Positions 33,110-44,328 of a DNA stretch of 64,000 nucleotides are shown here, one piece after another. Numbering within the stretch: the stretch's first letter is position 1; each line of letters opens with the position of its first letter. Source of the stretch: Neostapfia colusana (lineage: Eukaryota; Streptophyta; Magnoliopsida; Poales; Poaceae). Under the pieces are notes generated by a model. The model searched no databases. It worked only from the letters and a program-made list of their open reading frames with translations, and had not been told where the DNA came from. The translations under genes and the position numbers were made by a program. The stretch is taken from the NCBI GenBank assembly GCA_030760725.1, contig JASWHV010000012.1, positions 44,795,652 through 44,859,651 of the forward strand, written 5' to 3'.

Positions 33110-33262
33110 GTTCCATAAATAAAATCTTCAATTATATGCTCATATTCAACCTTCTCTAAAAAATCACCCTCAAGTGATATTATGACCAAATCAGTAAATC
33201 TTTATTGTGTCAACGTAGAATGTAAATAAGACTTCAATAGCTTCAATTTAGAAAAGTTGAAT
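33110..33262 (-). pseudogene. hAT transposase C-terminal dimerisation remnant
   Basis: The minus strand reads FSKLKLLKSYLHSTLTQ, a stop, then RFTDLVIISLEGDFLEKVEY. This is the end of the hAT dimerisation domain of TTF/ZBED-type plant transposases (pattern SKLKLIK-YLRS-M-Q-RL--L--ISIE). One stop lies where relatives have an E or K codon. Only this piece is recognised. Confidence 0.65.
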
Positions 33263-33570
33263 GGTTAATAAAACTCTATATGCAATACTTGTATTTGGAA
33301 AAGAACCATGTCGCTTTAGAAACTTGAGAATTTGAACAAGTTCCATATATTCTTTTGGGATGAAATCTTGAAGAAACCTTCAACTCTATATATAACTCAT
33401 TGAATTATTATCAGACCTTAGTTGCACTTGTTCATGAAATCATGAAGAACAAGCGTACAAAGTTAATAAATTACCATCAAAGTCTAAACATCGCTTTCAG
33501 CCTTTCACTTGTCTGCTGTGTACAAGCATCACGTGGCCTGCTGCTGCTATATACACGCGGATGGCATGGC

Positions 33571-34061
33571 TATAGGTGGCCAAATGGGCCGGGTCAATCG
33601 GGCCGGTCCGAAGCCCGACAAAAATGTCCCGGCACGAAAAAACCGAGGTCGGGCCGGCCCGAAGCCCGGTGTGGGCCGTGCTTGGGCCTTAACCTCTGGC
33701 CCGTCGAGCTAGCCCGACACGACTCGTTTAAGGTCGGCCCGGTGGTATGGCCCGGTTGGCTCGGTTAGAACGCGGACGCCCGGCCCGACACGGCCCGTTT
33801 AAGTCCGAATAATATATTTTTTCTATTTTTAATGCATTTAAAAATAAACAGGCCACGGGCCAGCACGGCCCGACACGACCCGTTTATTGCCCAACATGGC
33901 CCGATCCGTATAAAATGAATTCGGGCTGTGCCCGGGCCTAGACCTTCAGCCCGTGGGCCGGTCCAGCACGACCTGATTTTTTTCTTGGCCATGTCGGGCC
34001 GAAGATTTTATGGCCCGGGCTCGGGCCGGGCCGGCCCGACACGGCCCGTTGGCCACCTATA
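33571..34061. mobile_element. hAT MITE rich in GGCCCG
   Basis: The ends tataggtggccaaatgggcc and ggcccgttggccacctata are inverted repeats. A perfect 8-bp duplication GGCATGGC flanks it (33563-33570 and 34062-34069). The interior has many GGCCCG/CGGGCC and GCCCGACACGGCCCG motifs in both directions, separated by an AT-rich centre. No coding capacity. Confidence 0.85.
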
Positions 34062-34379
34062 GGCATGGCACCGTGGCCGGTGGCTCCGTGCCTCCACGAG
34101 ACGCGAGTGGGGGTTGGTGTGCAATACGCCTAGCCTAGCTCGGACGCTCGGCGAGTCTGCTCGCGGCAGCGGCAGGACGGATTCGCAGCCGGGCAGTTAC
34201 GGCAAAATACCTATTAAAAGAAGGCGGAGCCGGGCAGTCACGACAAAACACCTATTAAAAAAGGCAGAGTCATGACAAAATACCTAATAAAATAAGACGG
34301 CTACTCTGCGTCCATGCCAGCAACGCTCTCAGTGGGCCATGAGGCTGCAGTGGTTTGGCGGCATGTTTGCTGAAATTCA

Positions 34380-34620
34380 GACGGAAAATTTTCGTATATT
34401 GATTTTGGAAATTTTCATATCGATTTTTATTTTTATCGGAAATTTTTGGAAATCGATCGGAAATTGGAAATGCATATTCGAAAATCGAATCGGAAATGAT
34501 CTGGACAAATTTCTGACTGAATTACCGGAATTCCATATTTGTTCAAAAATTTATTCAGAAATCTATTCAGAAATTTATTCGAAAGTTTGTTCGGAAATTT
34601 ATTCGGAAATTATAAAACAA
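34380..34620 (+). repeat. TTATTCGGAAAT-type short tandem repeats
   Basis: Degenerate units of about 14 bp (ttattcagaaat, ttattcggaaat) occur mainly at 34545-34612, with looser cggaaattt copies upstream. Related attttcgaaa and cggaaat words recur at 35140-35225. It lies in the decayed hAT element and may be its subterminal region. Confidence 0.5.
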
Positions 34621-35399
34621 CATGATTACAATCAGCAGCAGAACTATTACCTAGCTTATCTTGGTCCATAGGCTCACTCACAAACTAAACCAGGTGAACG
34701 GGCTAAATAAATCGCACGGATAGATATGATGCCCAATTTTTGGCAATTATAGTGGGAGCAAAAAACATGACAGCTTCGCTCAAGTACTAAAGAAATAACA
34801 ACACTTGAAAATCTCTCTACTCTAAAATCCATTGTTGATACTCCTCTCTCCTACCCCACATAATAGGTAGGCCATCCATTTGTTAATCGCACGTTCATTC
34901 GTGTGGTATTGACGCGTCCTACTTATCTGGGTGCGTCTTATCTATTTATACAACTACTTTATTAGAGTACACATATGTATTATTTAGTTTATTATAAGTA
35001 GTCATGTGAAAATATTTATCATAGTTTATTTATATCATTTGAAATAATGCTAACATAGTATTTCGAAGCACTATTTCTAAAATAAAAACATCCAAATCCG
35101 ACCGATATCGATATGTCTCCGTTCCGATGTACCCGTTTCCGATATTTCTGAAATTTTCAATACCGTGACCATTTTCGAAAGTATCGTTTCCGACTCCGAT
35201 TTGAAATACGGAAATGAAAACAATTTGACTATTTTTCCGACCGTTTTCAACTGCTTTTAGCCCTAGCTGCCCTATGCTAAAATACAACTATAACTGATTA
35301 TTCAGCCAAAAAAGAGGCCCATGAGAAATGGGAGCCCTGTGCGGTCGTACTGGCCGCACTCCCGTGGACCCAGGCCTGGGCAGGGAGTAGGAGCCTGCG

Positions 35400-35919
35400 T
35401 CTACTTGTAGAGATTGGCGCACAATTGGAGAGAAGAATATAGATGAGGAAGGCACGAGCTTGGACAGGAGGAGGAAGCCGTGAGCTTAGGAGAGAAGATT
35501 AGAAAGGGAGAGGATAAGGGAGAGGGCGAGAAAAGAAAAAAGAAGAGGAAAAAGGGAAAAGAAGAGGGGAAAGGAATAAAATAAAAAGGAAAAGAGAGGA
35601 AAAAGAGATAAGGGAGAAAAATTTGGAAGAAAAAATAAAAAGATAGGATAAATAAAAAAGGAAATAAATAATAATTTTGGTGTTTTTTGTAAATTGCAAA
35701 AATAATATTAGTAAAATATAAGTAGTTATGTGATATAATAGAAAATAAGAGGTTGTTATTTGATATGATATAAAATAGGAGGTAGTATAGAAGTTCGGTT
35801 TTAAGGTCCACTATTATGGAGAAATATACTGTAAAGCCAATATTTTTTTAGAATTCAATCTAAATATGGTGAATATTATTTTAGAGTTTGCATGTAGAGA
35901 TTTAAGAGCGCGAGCAGCC
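35400..35919. mobile_element. Divergent PIF-like MITE of the same family
   Basis: The AT-rich half (attgcaaaaataatattagtaaaatataag, atgtgatataatagaaaata) aligns with the 36014 copy, and the end gagcgcgagcagcc precedes TAA. The left end is not determined. Confidence 0.4.
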
Positions 35920-36013
35920 TAATATCCCTACTGTCATCCCTACTGTCATTGAACTCAATGAATGTTGCTGGCTTATTTATCTTCCTCTTTTATATTCACA
36001 GATTTTTTTCTTA

Positions 36014-36558
36014 GGCTGTCCGCAGCGGCAGCCTGTAAAGCGCCTGGCCGCCGAATGTAGCGGGGCCGAGCGCTGCGGCTGTCCGCAGCGGCAGCGGTAA
36101 ACGCCGCGCTAATTAACAGATTTGCACAGTGCAGCTCTAAACATGGAGGCGCACTGTAGCGCCGGTAGAAGAGAAAAAAAAGAGAAACAAATAAAAAAGG
36201 AAAGAAGAGAATTAAAAAGGAAAAGAAAAAAAAGGAAAGAAGTGAGGAAAAAGAAGAAAAGAAAGAAAAGGGGAAAATAAGAAGAAAGGAGAGGAAAAGT
36301 AAGAAAAAAAAGGTGATTTTTTATAAGTTGTAAATATAATATTATTAACATAAAAATAGTTATATGCAATAAAATAAAATATGAGTTAGTTATATTATAT
36401 AATAGAAAATAAATGACATTTGATATAGAGATCTAATTTAGAGGTGAACGAGTGCAGAGAATTGAACTGTAAAGGTAGGAATCTTTTAGAGATGACTGTA
36501 AAAGGGTAGGAATATTCTTTTAGAGATCCAATATAGAGGTCCACGAGTGCGACCAGTC
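36014..36558. mobile_element. PIF/Harbinger MITE copy 1 (545 bp)
   Basis: The ends are ggctgtccgcagcggcag and gtgcgaccagtc, with a 3-bp TTA duplication at 36011-36013 and 36559-36561. It is nearly identical to 36897-37440. The core is a purine-rich gaaaag tract and an AT-rich half. Confidence 0.75.
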
Positions 36559-36896
36559 TTATTTATCTCCCTGCCCCCCTGCTAACTCCGTGGAAGTTTT
36601 GATGAAATAGGAGACGCTGTTAATGTTTGTCTCGAATCAATCAAATCGATGCAATCAAAGCAAATCGTAATCTGCGTTAATAGTGACGGCAACATTGTGG
36701 TTATATCAGGTTCGTTACGGTGCATGAGAGAACCTGCGGCTACTTCCCCTCCAATTATTATCAGCCGTAGATCTCACTAATTTTATTTAGCAGGCTAATT
36801 TTGACAGTAACAGGGGTATCATAGTAATTTCTCATCTGACTAATTGACCTCCAAATCTCCCACGATCCTACCTCTGCCCTGCCCAACTTGAACTAA

Positions 36897-37440
36897 GGCT
36901 GCCCGCAGCGGCAGCCTGTAAAGCGCCTGGCCGCCGAATGTAGCGGGACGGAGCGCTGCGGCTGTCCGCAGCGGCAGCGGTAAACGCCGCGCTAATTAAC
37001 AGATTTGCACAGTGCAGCTCTAAATGTGGAGGCGCACTGTAGCGCCGGTAGAAGAGAAAAAAAAAGAAACAAATAAAAAAGGAAAGAAGAGAATTAAAAA
37101 GGAAAAGAAAAAAAAGGAAAGAAGTGAGGAAAAAGAAGAAAAGAAAGAAAAAGGGAAAATAAGAAGAAAGGAGAGGAAAAGTAAGAAAAAAATGGTGATT
37201 TTTTATAAGTTGTAAATATAATATTATTAACATAAAAATAGTTATATGCAATAAAATAAAATATGAGTTAGTTATATTATATAATAGAAAATAAATGACA
37301 TTTGATATAGAGATCTAATTTAGAGGTGAACGAGTGCAGAGAATTGAACTGTAAAGGTAGGAATCTTTTAGAGATGACTGTAAAAGGGTAGGAATATTCT
37401 TTTAGAGATCCAATATAGAGGTCCACGAGTGCGACCAGTC
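36897..37440. mobile_element. PIF/Harbinger MITE copy 2 (544 bp)
   Basis: The ends are ggctgcccgcagcggcag and gtgcgaccagtc with a TAA duplication (36894-36896 and 37441-37443). It is in the same orientation as copy 1 with only scattered differences (for example gggacggag against ggggccgag). Different duplications mean two separate insertions, not one duplication event. Confidence 0.78.
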
Positions 37441-37443
37441 TAA

Positions 37444-38240
37444 GCCGGTACTTTGTCCATACGCCCTCCGTCGCCGTCACTGCCGCCAACGGCGCTCCAC
37501 GGCCATCGCGCTCACCTACGCCTTTCCTGTTTCCTTCGTCTGCGCCCACGGGCAGTGCCAGTGGTGGGGGGCTCCATCCCGCCGCTGTCGTCGCCTTCCC
37601 CACCCACGCCTTCGCCCGGTGCCCGCGGGCAAGGAACATCGACATCAAGGAGCAGTTTTTTAGAAACAATGTAGGGAAACAGCTACAGCGGTTTTGTTGA
37701 GAGGAAGGCCTACGAGTGGAAGGAAAAAATTCTCCTATAGACTTTCAACCCATGTATGGATTCTGTTTCTGTTTGTCTCTTTGATACATATAGACTGAAG
37801 TAACAATGAATATTTAAAGCATGATTTCTAGTTCTGAACCGAAAGCATTACCTCCTGAAGATTTTGTTGTTGCGTTGTCTCCAGATCTCTCACGCAGCCG
37901 TTGCTATCACCTCCAGAAAACTTGAGTGATTCCAGCCTCTGTTAGCCCTCTCAATAGTGTCGAAGAAATCCAGGTATGACTATGTTCATAAGGAGAAAAA
38001 AAGTTTTACAAAATCAGGAGCTTCGCTTCTGTGTCATCCAGGAACAAAAAAGGAGCAAAAAGCGCTATAAAACACGGTATGTCCGTAGCAAAGCTAGGTG
38101 CTTTGCTCCTGCCATTACAGTACAAACTCAGGATGGCACTAACAAGTTGGCTCATCGTTCTTTCCTGCCCTTAGAAAATTCTAGCATTCCGTTGTTTCCT
38201 AAGCATCCAGCACACAAGCATTGCCAGGTATTGATACCTT
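37444..38240. other. No recognised gene
   Basis: A GC-rich block (37450-37640) gives low-complexity Pro/Ser open frames; beyond it is ordinary sequence. I see no family motif, promoter or splice pattern that would support a gene. Confidence 0.3.
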
Positions 38241-39682
38241 TGGTCTTCGGGTCAGTTGCTATACCAGCCGAGTCCATCGAACCAGTAGGCAATGTCGTCT
38301 CGCCCCCACCCTGATGGTCGCAATGCGGAGCATCGAGTCCAATTGCCAATCTGCTCCCAGAGTTTCCTCGTCTCAGGGCATTCAACAAACAAGTGTGTGG
38401 CTGTTTCCAGACTTCCGTAGCACATGGGGCAAAAATATTGATTCACCCAGCCTTGTGCCTCAAGGCGAGCCGCTGTCCACACACGATTTTGGGCTAGGAG
38501 CCAGATGAAAATTTTACTTCACGCTGGAGCCTAATTTCACCAAATTTTCTGATGGAACCAGGACCGTACACTCCCTTGAAACCACATACAATAAGCAGAC
38601 TTAGAAGTGTATACACCATTCACCGTTGTGATCTGTTGAATCTCGTCCTGCCGCCCATCTACTAGATTGAAATCAAAACCCTGTATCATGTCCTAGATGC
38701 TAGCAAATTCCACCAGGAGCTCTACAATCAGGTCATGGGCGATGTACGTGATCCAAGCATCCTCCATAAGGTGCCGCTACTACCCTGTTCTTCTATTTGC
38801 TATGCCTGTACAGGGCAGGGAACCTTGCCGCCGGGGACACTCCATGAAGCCAACTGGCTGTCCTAAATTTGGCTAGCTATCCATTTTGTACAGTCACTGA
38901 GGTCATTACCGAGAAAAGCTCCTCGTCAATCCGACTCACCGGCAACTCCATTCCTCTCCACGGCTTCGATGGCGAAGTCCAATGATGCCAAAGCTACCTT
39001 AGTCTCAGTGCGCGACTATAACGATCAACGTCGATAATACCCAGGCCACCTCGGTCAATTGGCCAGCAAACCCTGCCCCAACAAACTTTACTTTTCCCTC
39101 CCTGAATTTCTTCCGATCCTGCCCAAAGCAACCGCCTCCGTATCTTGTCCATTGCATCAAAAAATTTATTTGGCAGTCCCAGCACCGTCATGGCGTAAAC
39201 CGTAAACCGGAAGGACACTGAGAACTGATTGGATCAATTCCTGACGTCCACCGATGCTTAATAAGTTCCTCTGCCACCAAGCTAGCCTTGATAATTGCTT
39301 TGTCCTTTATGTGTTGCAGATGTACCATACTGTACAGCCAAGGGTGAGAGGCAGACCAAGGTAGGTTGTGGACAGTTGAATTCTGGTTCACTCGAAGCTC
39401 TGTAACACCTCCTCTAAATTCAGATCCCCACATCTGATGGCCATAACTGAGCTCTTGGACATGTTAACACGTAACCCATTGGCTTCACCGAATTTCCGCA
39501 GGAGAAGCATAACCTGTGCAACCTCCTCCGGCACTGGGTTGATGAATAACAAAGCGTCATCTGCATAGAGAGATGTCCTGATCACAACCACTTGTTCATT
39601 TAGCGGAGACAACTTCCGTGGCCAAGCTGAAAATTCTTTGAATAGTATCAAAGGCTAGGACAAATAAATACGGAGATAGTGG
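38240..39682 (-). mobile_element. L1-type LINE, 3' part of ORF2 (degenerate)
   Basis: On the minus strand: RT with TSLYADDALLFINP (39388-39651), then post-RT segments GLRVNMSKSSV, AIIKASLVAEELIKH (weak), and GLPNKFFDAMDKIRRRLLWAGSE (38994-39218), and finally a zf-RVT module with FCPMCYGSLETATHLFVECP (38252-38482). This is the order of plant L1 ORF2 C-termini. Frames are broken. The N-terminal half is missing; at 39683 a copia LTR interrupts it. Confidence 0.85.
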
Positions 39683-40606
39683 TGTTGGATTGATCTCTAA
39701 CCAGGCTTGGTTAAGGTGACCAAGTCCGGCCCATTAGGTACTCTGATCGGGGCACACAACCAACCCGTTTGGATATTGGACCCCCTCTCACCTGCACTAT
39801 ATTTTTAGGGAGACAACCAGACATCTCACACTCCACAACACTTTAGCACCCGATCTGATGAGGGCGCAACAGTGAGGGGAAGGTCCAACACCTCCCTTCA
39901 CCGTCGCCTCTAGCCGTCGTCACCATCACAGCGTCGACCCCATCGCCGTGTCGAGTTTATCGCTACATCAATTGTCATCATCATCAAGCCTAAAAGTACA
40001 TATATTAGATTGATAATTTGCACTCTGATTACCCACTAGATCAGGCATTAGCAATTATGAAATCTACAAGTGGATCCCCTTAGACCTCTGTGATGCTGTA
40101 TCCAGAGCTTCAGTATCCCAATAAGCTTAACCAACAATGAAGATGAAGCCAGAATCAAGCAGATCCAATCCCGCCACCTACTCGGAAATCCACACTTTTT
40201 CAGTACTTTGAACAAGAAGGATGGAATAAGTCTTGTATTGTTGGTCTTTGTGGCCCAAACTAGGACAGCATCCTATTAGTTGTGGTCTCAACTAGGACAA
40301 CATCCTGTTGGTCTTTGTGGCCCCAACTAGGACAATATCTTTAGGACAACATCTTAGACTAAGTATCTTTTATGACAAACATCTTAAGAATAACATCTTA
40401 GACTAAGCATCTTTTAGAACAACATCTTAAGGACAACATCTTAGACTAGCATCTTGGCATATGCTTGACTGTCTTGAGCCAGCTAGAAATATGTGACCCC
40501 AACCCTTCATTGGGTATTGACATTGTGAGGAATAAACAAGAAAAAGTTGCCTCAACTACTAGTGTCATCCTCTTCCTCAATGAGAGTAAGAGTTCAACTA
40601 CTAACA
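39683..40606 (+). repeat. 5' LTR of a degenerate copia (924 bp)
   Basis: It starts TGTTGGATTGATC and ends ACTACTAACA, two bases before the PBS. It contains short repeats of aggacaacatcttagactaagcat at 40330-40455. The left flank is LINE sequence, so the copia inserted into the LINE. Confidence 0.75.
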
Positions 40607-40608
40607 AG

Positions 40609-40620
40609 TGGTATCAGAGT
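40609..40620 (+). other. Copia primer-binding site
   Basis: tggtatcagagt matches the initiator-tRNA-Met complement used by most plant copia elements and confirms the LTR end. Confidence 0.8.
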
Positions 40621-40749
40621 CGTTCTATCCTAGAGCCTAAACATATCTTGCTCATTTCCTTCCCACACCTCTCTTGGTCCTCAGTCGGCAGTAGGAACAT
40701 CGGCGGTTCCAACTCATACCTCCTCTCTTGCACAGACGAGCAACAGCTT

Positions 40750-42308
40750 GTCTGAGGCAGCATCTTCCCCACACAGCAGCCCTCCACTAGCGCATCATGT
40801 CCGAAGGGGAGTCTCAACGCTCGGTCGCCTCGAGCGCGCGACATCGGCAGGAGGTCGAGGTCGCCGCGGTAGAGGAACGCGAGTGAGCGGCGGCAGAGAC
40901 TGCAGCAACGACGGCAAGGCTGGCGGTGGCAGGACTGGCAGCAGCGAGGGCAAAAGTAGAAGCAGCGACGGCGATGGATGTAGCGCGTGCGGCGGTAGCA
41001 AAGCTCGAGGCTTTGCACGGCAGTAGCACCAACGGCTCTGTTTCTGCCGACGGCGGCATCAACGATTAGCTCAAGCTAGCTAGGGAGACAATGCGAGCAC
41101 AGGAGACGTAGTGGGCAGCCGCACACCTCCATGGGCGCGATGGCGGCAGCCCAGATGGGCACGAACGCGCCGGCGGAATTCCCGACGGTGGCAGTCGGGT
41201 CAATGGAGATCGCGACCTTTATATGCGGCACGACTCTCTTTCCTTGGACAGCTACCATGGTCACCGTGGGATCCAGACCATTGTCAGGGACGTTGGTCTC
41301 GGTGGTGGGTGGCCTACCCTCACCAAGACCAACTACGTCTATTGTCCGCGGTGATGAGGATACGACTCCAGGTGCAGCACATGTGGGAAGCAGTTCGATA
41401 CGGCGACGTCGACTACTACAAGGATCGACGGGCGCTGTATGCTCTCATTGCTGCAGTCCAGCCCGAGATGCAGTTCTCACTTTCCAAGAAGCGGACTGCC
41501 AAGGAATCCTAGCACTCAATCGTCGCGTCACACATTAGCAGAGCCCACACCCGCTAGACCATACTGCAGACACTTCAAAATACGTGGGAGAACTTGATCT
41601 TCAAGCTAGGTGAGGACGTTGATGACTTTGCTCTCCCTCTCAACACTCTGCTGCAGAAGATGGTGCAGTTCGGCGACAACACCTACGACGAGGAGAGAGC
41701 CGTCGAGAAACTCTTCCGTTGCATCCCCGAGAAGAACAAACAGATCACTCACTCGATCGAGTCTCTGCTGGACCTCTCCATGATGTCGATCGAAGAAGCG
41801 ATAGGTCGTCTCAATGTCGTTGACAGCGATGAACCACATCCTCTCTCGGGGCCTATCACCATCGGCGAGAAGCTATATCTCACCCGAGAGCAGTGGGAGG
41901 CCTACTAGGGTGACGGGAAGAAGGGGGAGTCCTCTATCTCGACAGGCAGCCGCAAGCGCGGAAAGCCGCATAAGGTGCGCGGTGGTGCCCAAGCCGTGGC
42001 GAGGACATGCCGAGGGTGGCGCCCGCGGAGGCGCCCAGGACGGCACCGCCGACAACAAGAAGATAAAACGAGACGATGATTGCCGCAACTGTGGCAAGCT
42101 TGGTCATTGGAACAAGGAGTGTCAACAGCCACGAGGCGACCAGACCCACGTCACGCAGGTGGAGGAGGAGTCGACTCTGCTTCTGGCACATACAAGCATC
42201 AAGCTACCCCCAGTGGCATCTGCCGCAGCGGCTCTCCTTCACCTTGATGAGCTGAGAGCTCACACCTTCCTCGGTGACGGCTCCAGCAACGAGAAGATTG
42301 ACGGGTAG
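40750..42308 (+). pseudogene. gag: Copia gag remnant with zinc knuckle
   Basis: Fragments in several frames: an Arg/Gly-rich N-terminal stretch, YGDVDYYKDRRALYALIAAV (about 41400), NLIFKLGEDVDDFALPLNTLL and SIESLLDLSMMSIEEAIGRL (to 41908), and a knuckle C-R-N-C-G-K-L-G-H-W-N-K-E-C at about 42083-42121. These match copia gag. At least three stops or shifts occur, so it is not translated as one protein. Confidence 0.8.
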
Positions 42309-44328
42309 TGCCTCGACACCGGCGCCACCCATCACATGACCGGTCGACGGGAGTTCTTCACTGAGTTTGACCCCAATGTCCGAGGCTCTGTCAAGTTTTG
42401 GGATGCTCCGGCGTGGAGATCAAGGGCATCGACTCCATCATATTCACTGCCGAGTGTGGTGAGCACCGACCACTCATCAGAGTTTACTACATCTCCGGCG
42501 TTGAGAAACTCCATCATCAGCCTGGGACAACTCGATGAGAATGGTTCGCGTGTGGAGATTAAGGACGGAGTCAAGGATTTGGGATCAGTATCGTCGCCTT
42601 CTTGCCAAGATAACTAGAGGCACCAATCGACTCTACGTACTCAACATGTAGGTAGCACAACCCCTCTGCCTCATTGTTCGTCGGGATGACGAGGCGTGGC
42701 AGTGGAATGAGCGCTTCAGGCACCTTCACTTCGAGGCCCTGATGTAGCTCAGTGCCAAGGTGATGGTACGAGGTCTGCCATGTCTTGACCATGTGGAGAT
42801 GTTCTGCGACGTCTGCGTGTTGACAAAGTAGAGGCGACTTCCTTTTCCCCAACAGTCGAGGATCCCTAGCCAAGGAGCGGCTCAAGCTCATGCACGGGGA
42901 CTTGTGTGGCTCGGTGACACCGGCTACGCCGAGAGGGCAATGCTACTTCCTGTTGCTCGTCGATGACCTCTCTCGCTACATGTCGGTGATGATCCTCGGC
43001 AGCAAGGGAGAGGCTGCGAACCAATCAGACACACCAGGCCACTGCGAAGGTGGAGTGCAGCCGCAAGATGCACGTGCTGCACATAGACAATGACGGTGAA
43101 TTCATGAAAGCTGAGTTCGCATCGTACTGCACGGATGAGGGCGTTCAGTGCCACTACTCCACGCCGTACAACCCACAGCATAACGGCATCGTCAAGCGGC
43201 GCAACCAGACGGTTGTGGGAATGGCTTGGTCCCTCCTCAAGCAGAGAGGAATGCCGACTATCTTCTGGGGAGAGGCGGTGGTGACGGATGTCTACATTCT
43301 CAACCGTTCACCCACCAAGGCTCTCCACCGCAGGATGTCGTACGAGGCTTGGCATGGGCACAAGCCGGTAGTCTCTTACCTACGGGTCTTCGACTGCCTC
43401 GTGTTCGGCAAGGAGTTTGGCCACATCGGCAAGCTCGACGATAGGAGCACCCTGGGGGTGTTCATTGGCTATGCCGAGGGCTCGAAGGCCTACCGCATTC
43501 TAGCCCCAAGGACACAGCACATGTGCACAACGCGCGATGTTGTGTTCAACGAAGGGCAAGGACAACGGCTCGACTCTGACATACGACGACTTCACCGTCG
43601 AGTACATCTACTTCAAGGGAGCTAGGGAAGTAGGCAACTCTTTTCCATCAAACATGTATGCCCCAATTACCGAGCTTCCACCAACTACAGCGTCACGCTC
43701 TCCAGCTATGACCTCGGCTGCAACGAGTTCTTCGCCACCACCACCACAACCGACCCCACGCACTCCAGCACCGACGGCCACCCCTCCGGGCACACCCACT
43801 CCGAGACCAGCTCGTGTCGAGCACCACCAGGTGAAGTTTGTTACTCCGCTCTCCCATGACGAGGAGCGCATTTATGCGTACCACGACGGCGAGCCGTTGC
43901 GGTATCGTATGGTGGAGGACCTTCTCGGTGACCAGCCGATATCGGGATTGACCCCTCATGGTCGAAAGGCGCAGTTGCATCTTGCGTGCGATGACGGCGA
44001 GCCTCGGTCTTTCGCAGAGGCTAAGAGACGCGGCATGGCATGCCACGATGCAGTCAGAGATGGATGCAATTGAGAGGAACTGCACCTGGGAGCTTGCTAA
44101 CGTCCCTCGTGGTCACCGTGCGATCACCCTAAGTGGGTGTTTAAGCTGAAGAGGGATGAAGCTGGCGCCATCGTCAATTACATGGCTCGCTTGGTGGCAA
44201 GCGACTTCGTGCAGCAAGAGGGGGTTGACTTCGACGATGCCTTCACCCCAGTGGTACGGATGGGTTCTATGCGACTCCTCGCGCTGGCCACCCAGGAAGG
44301 CTGTCGTGTTCAGCACATGGACGTCAAG
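42309..44328 (+). pseudogene. Copia protease, integrase and start of RT, truncated
   Basis: Protease CLDTGATHHMTGRREF at about 42311, pre-integrase FRHLHFEAL near 42720, integrase LHGDLCGSV... FLLLVDDLSRYM, then DNDGEFMKAEFASYC, NGIVKRRNQTVVGMAWSLL and MSYEAWHGHKP (43050-43620). RT begins at about 44100 with WVFKLKRDEAGAIVNYMARLVAS and ends at HMDVK (44328), where another element cuts it. The rest of RT and RNase H are not in the window. Stops occur at several points. Confidence 0.87.

Larger units (their letters stand above)
32914..35400 (-). mobile_element. Decayed hAT transposon
   Basis: The left end (cagggtcgagccagtaaaatc...gccccatacaaaata) and right part (aaatgggagccctgtgcgg) match the ends of the insertion at 18735-19790. 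Remnants of a hAT transposase are on the minus strand. A younger hAT MITE (33571-34061) sits inside. The exact right end and duplication are not resolved. Confidence 0.5.

Noticed and set aside
35499..35699. Phe/Leu-rich minus-strand frames (also at 32034, 36109, 36868) as membrane proteins.
   Set aside because: They are translations of the purine-rich tract of the PIF MITEs; repeated copies show the same artefact.
37453..37674. Pro/Ser-rich frame as a gene start.
   Set aside because: Low complexity in a short GC-rich block with an antisense frame equally open; no homology recognised.
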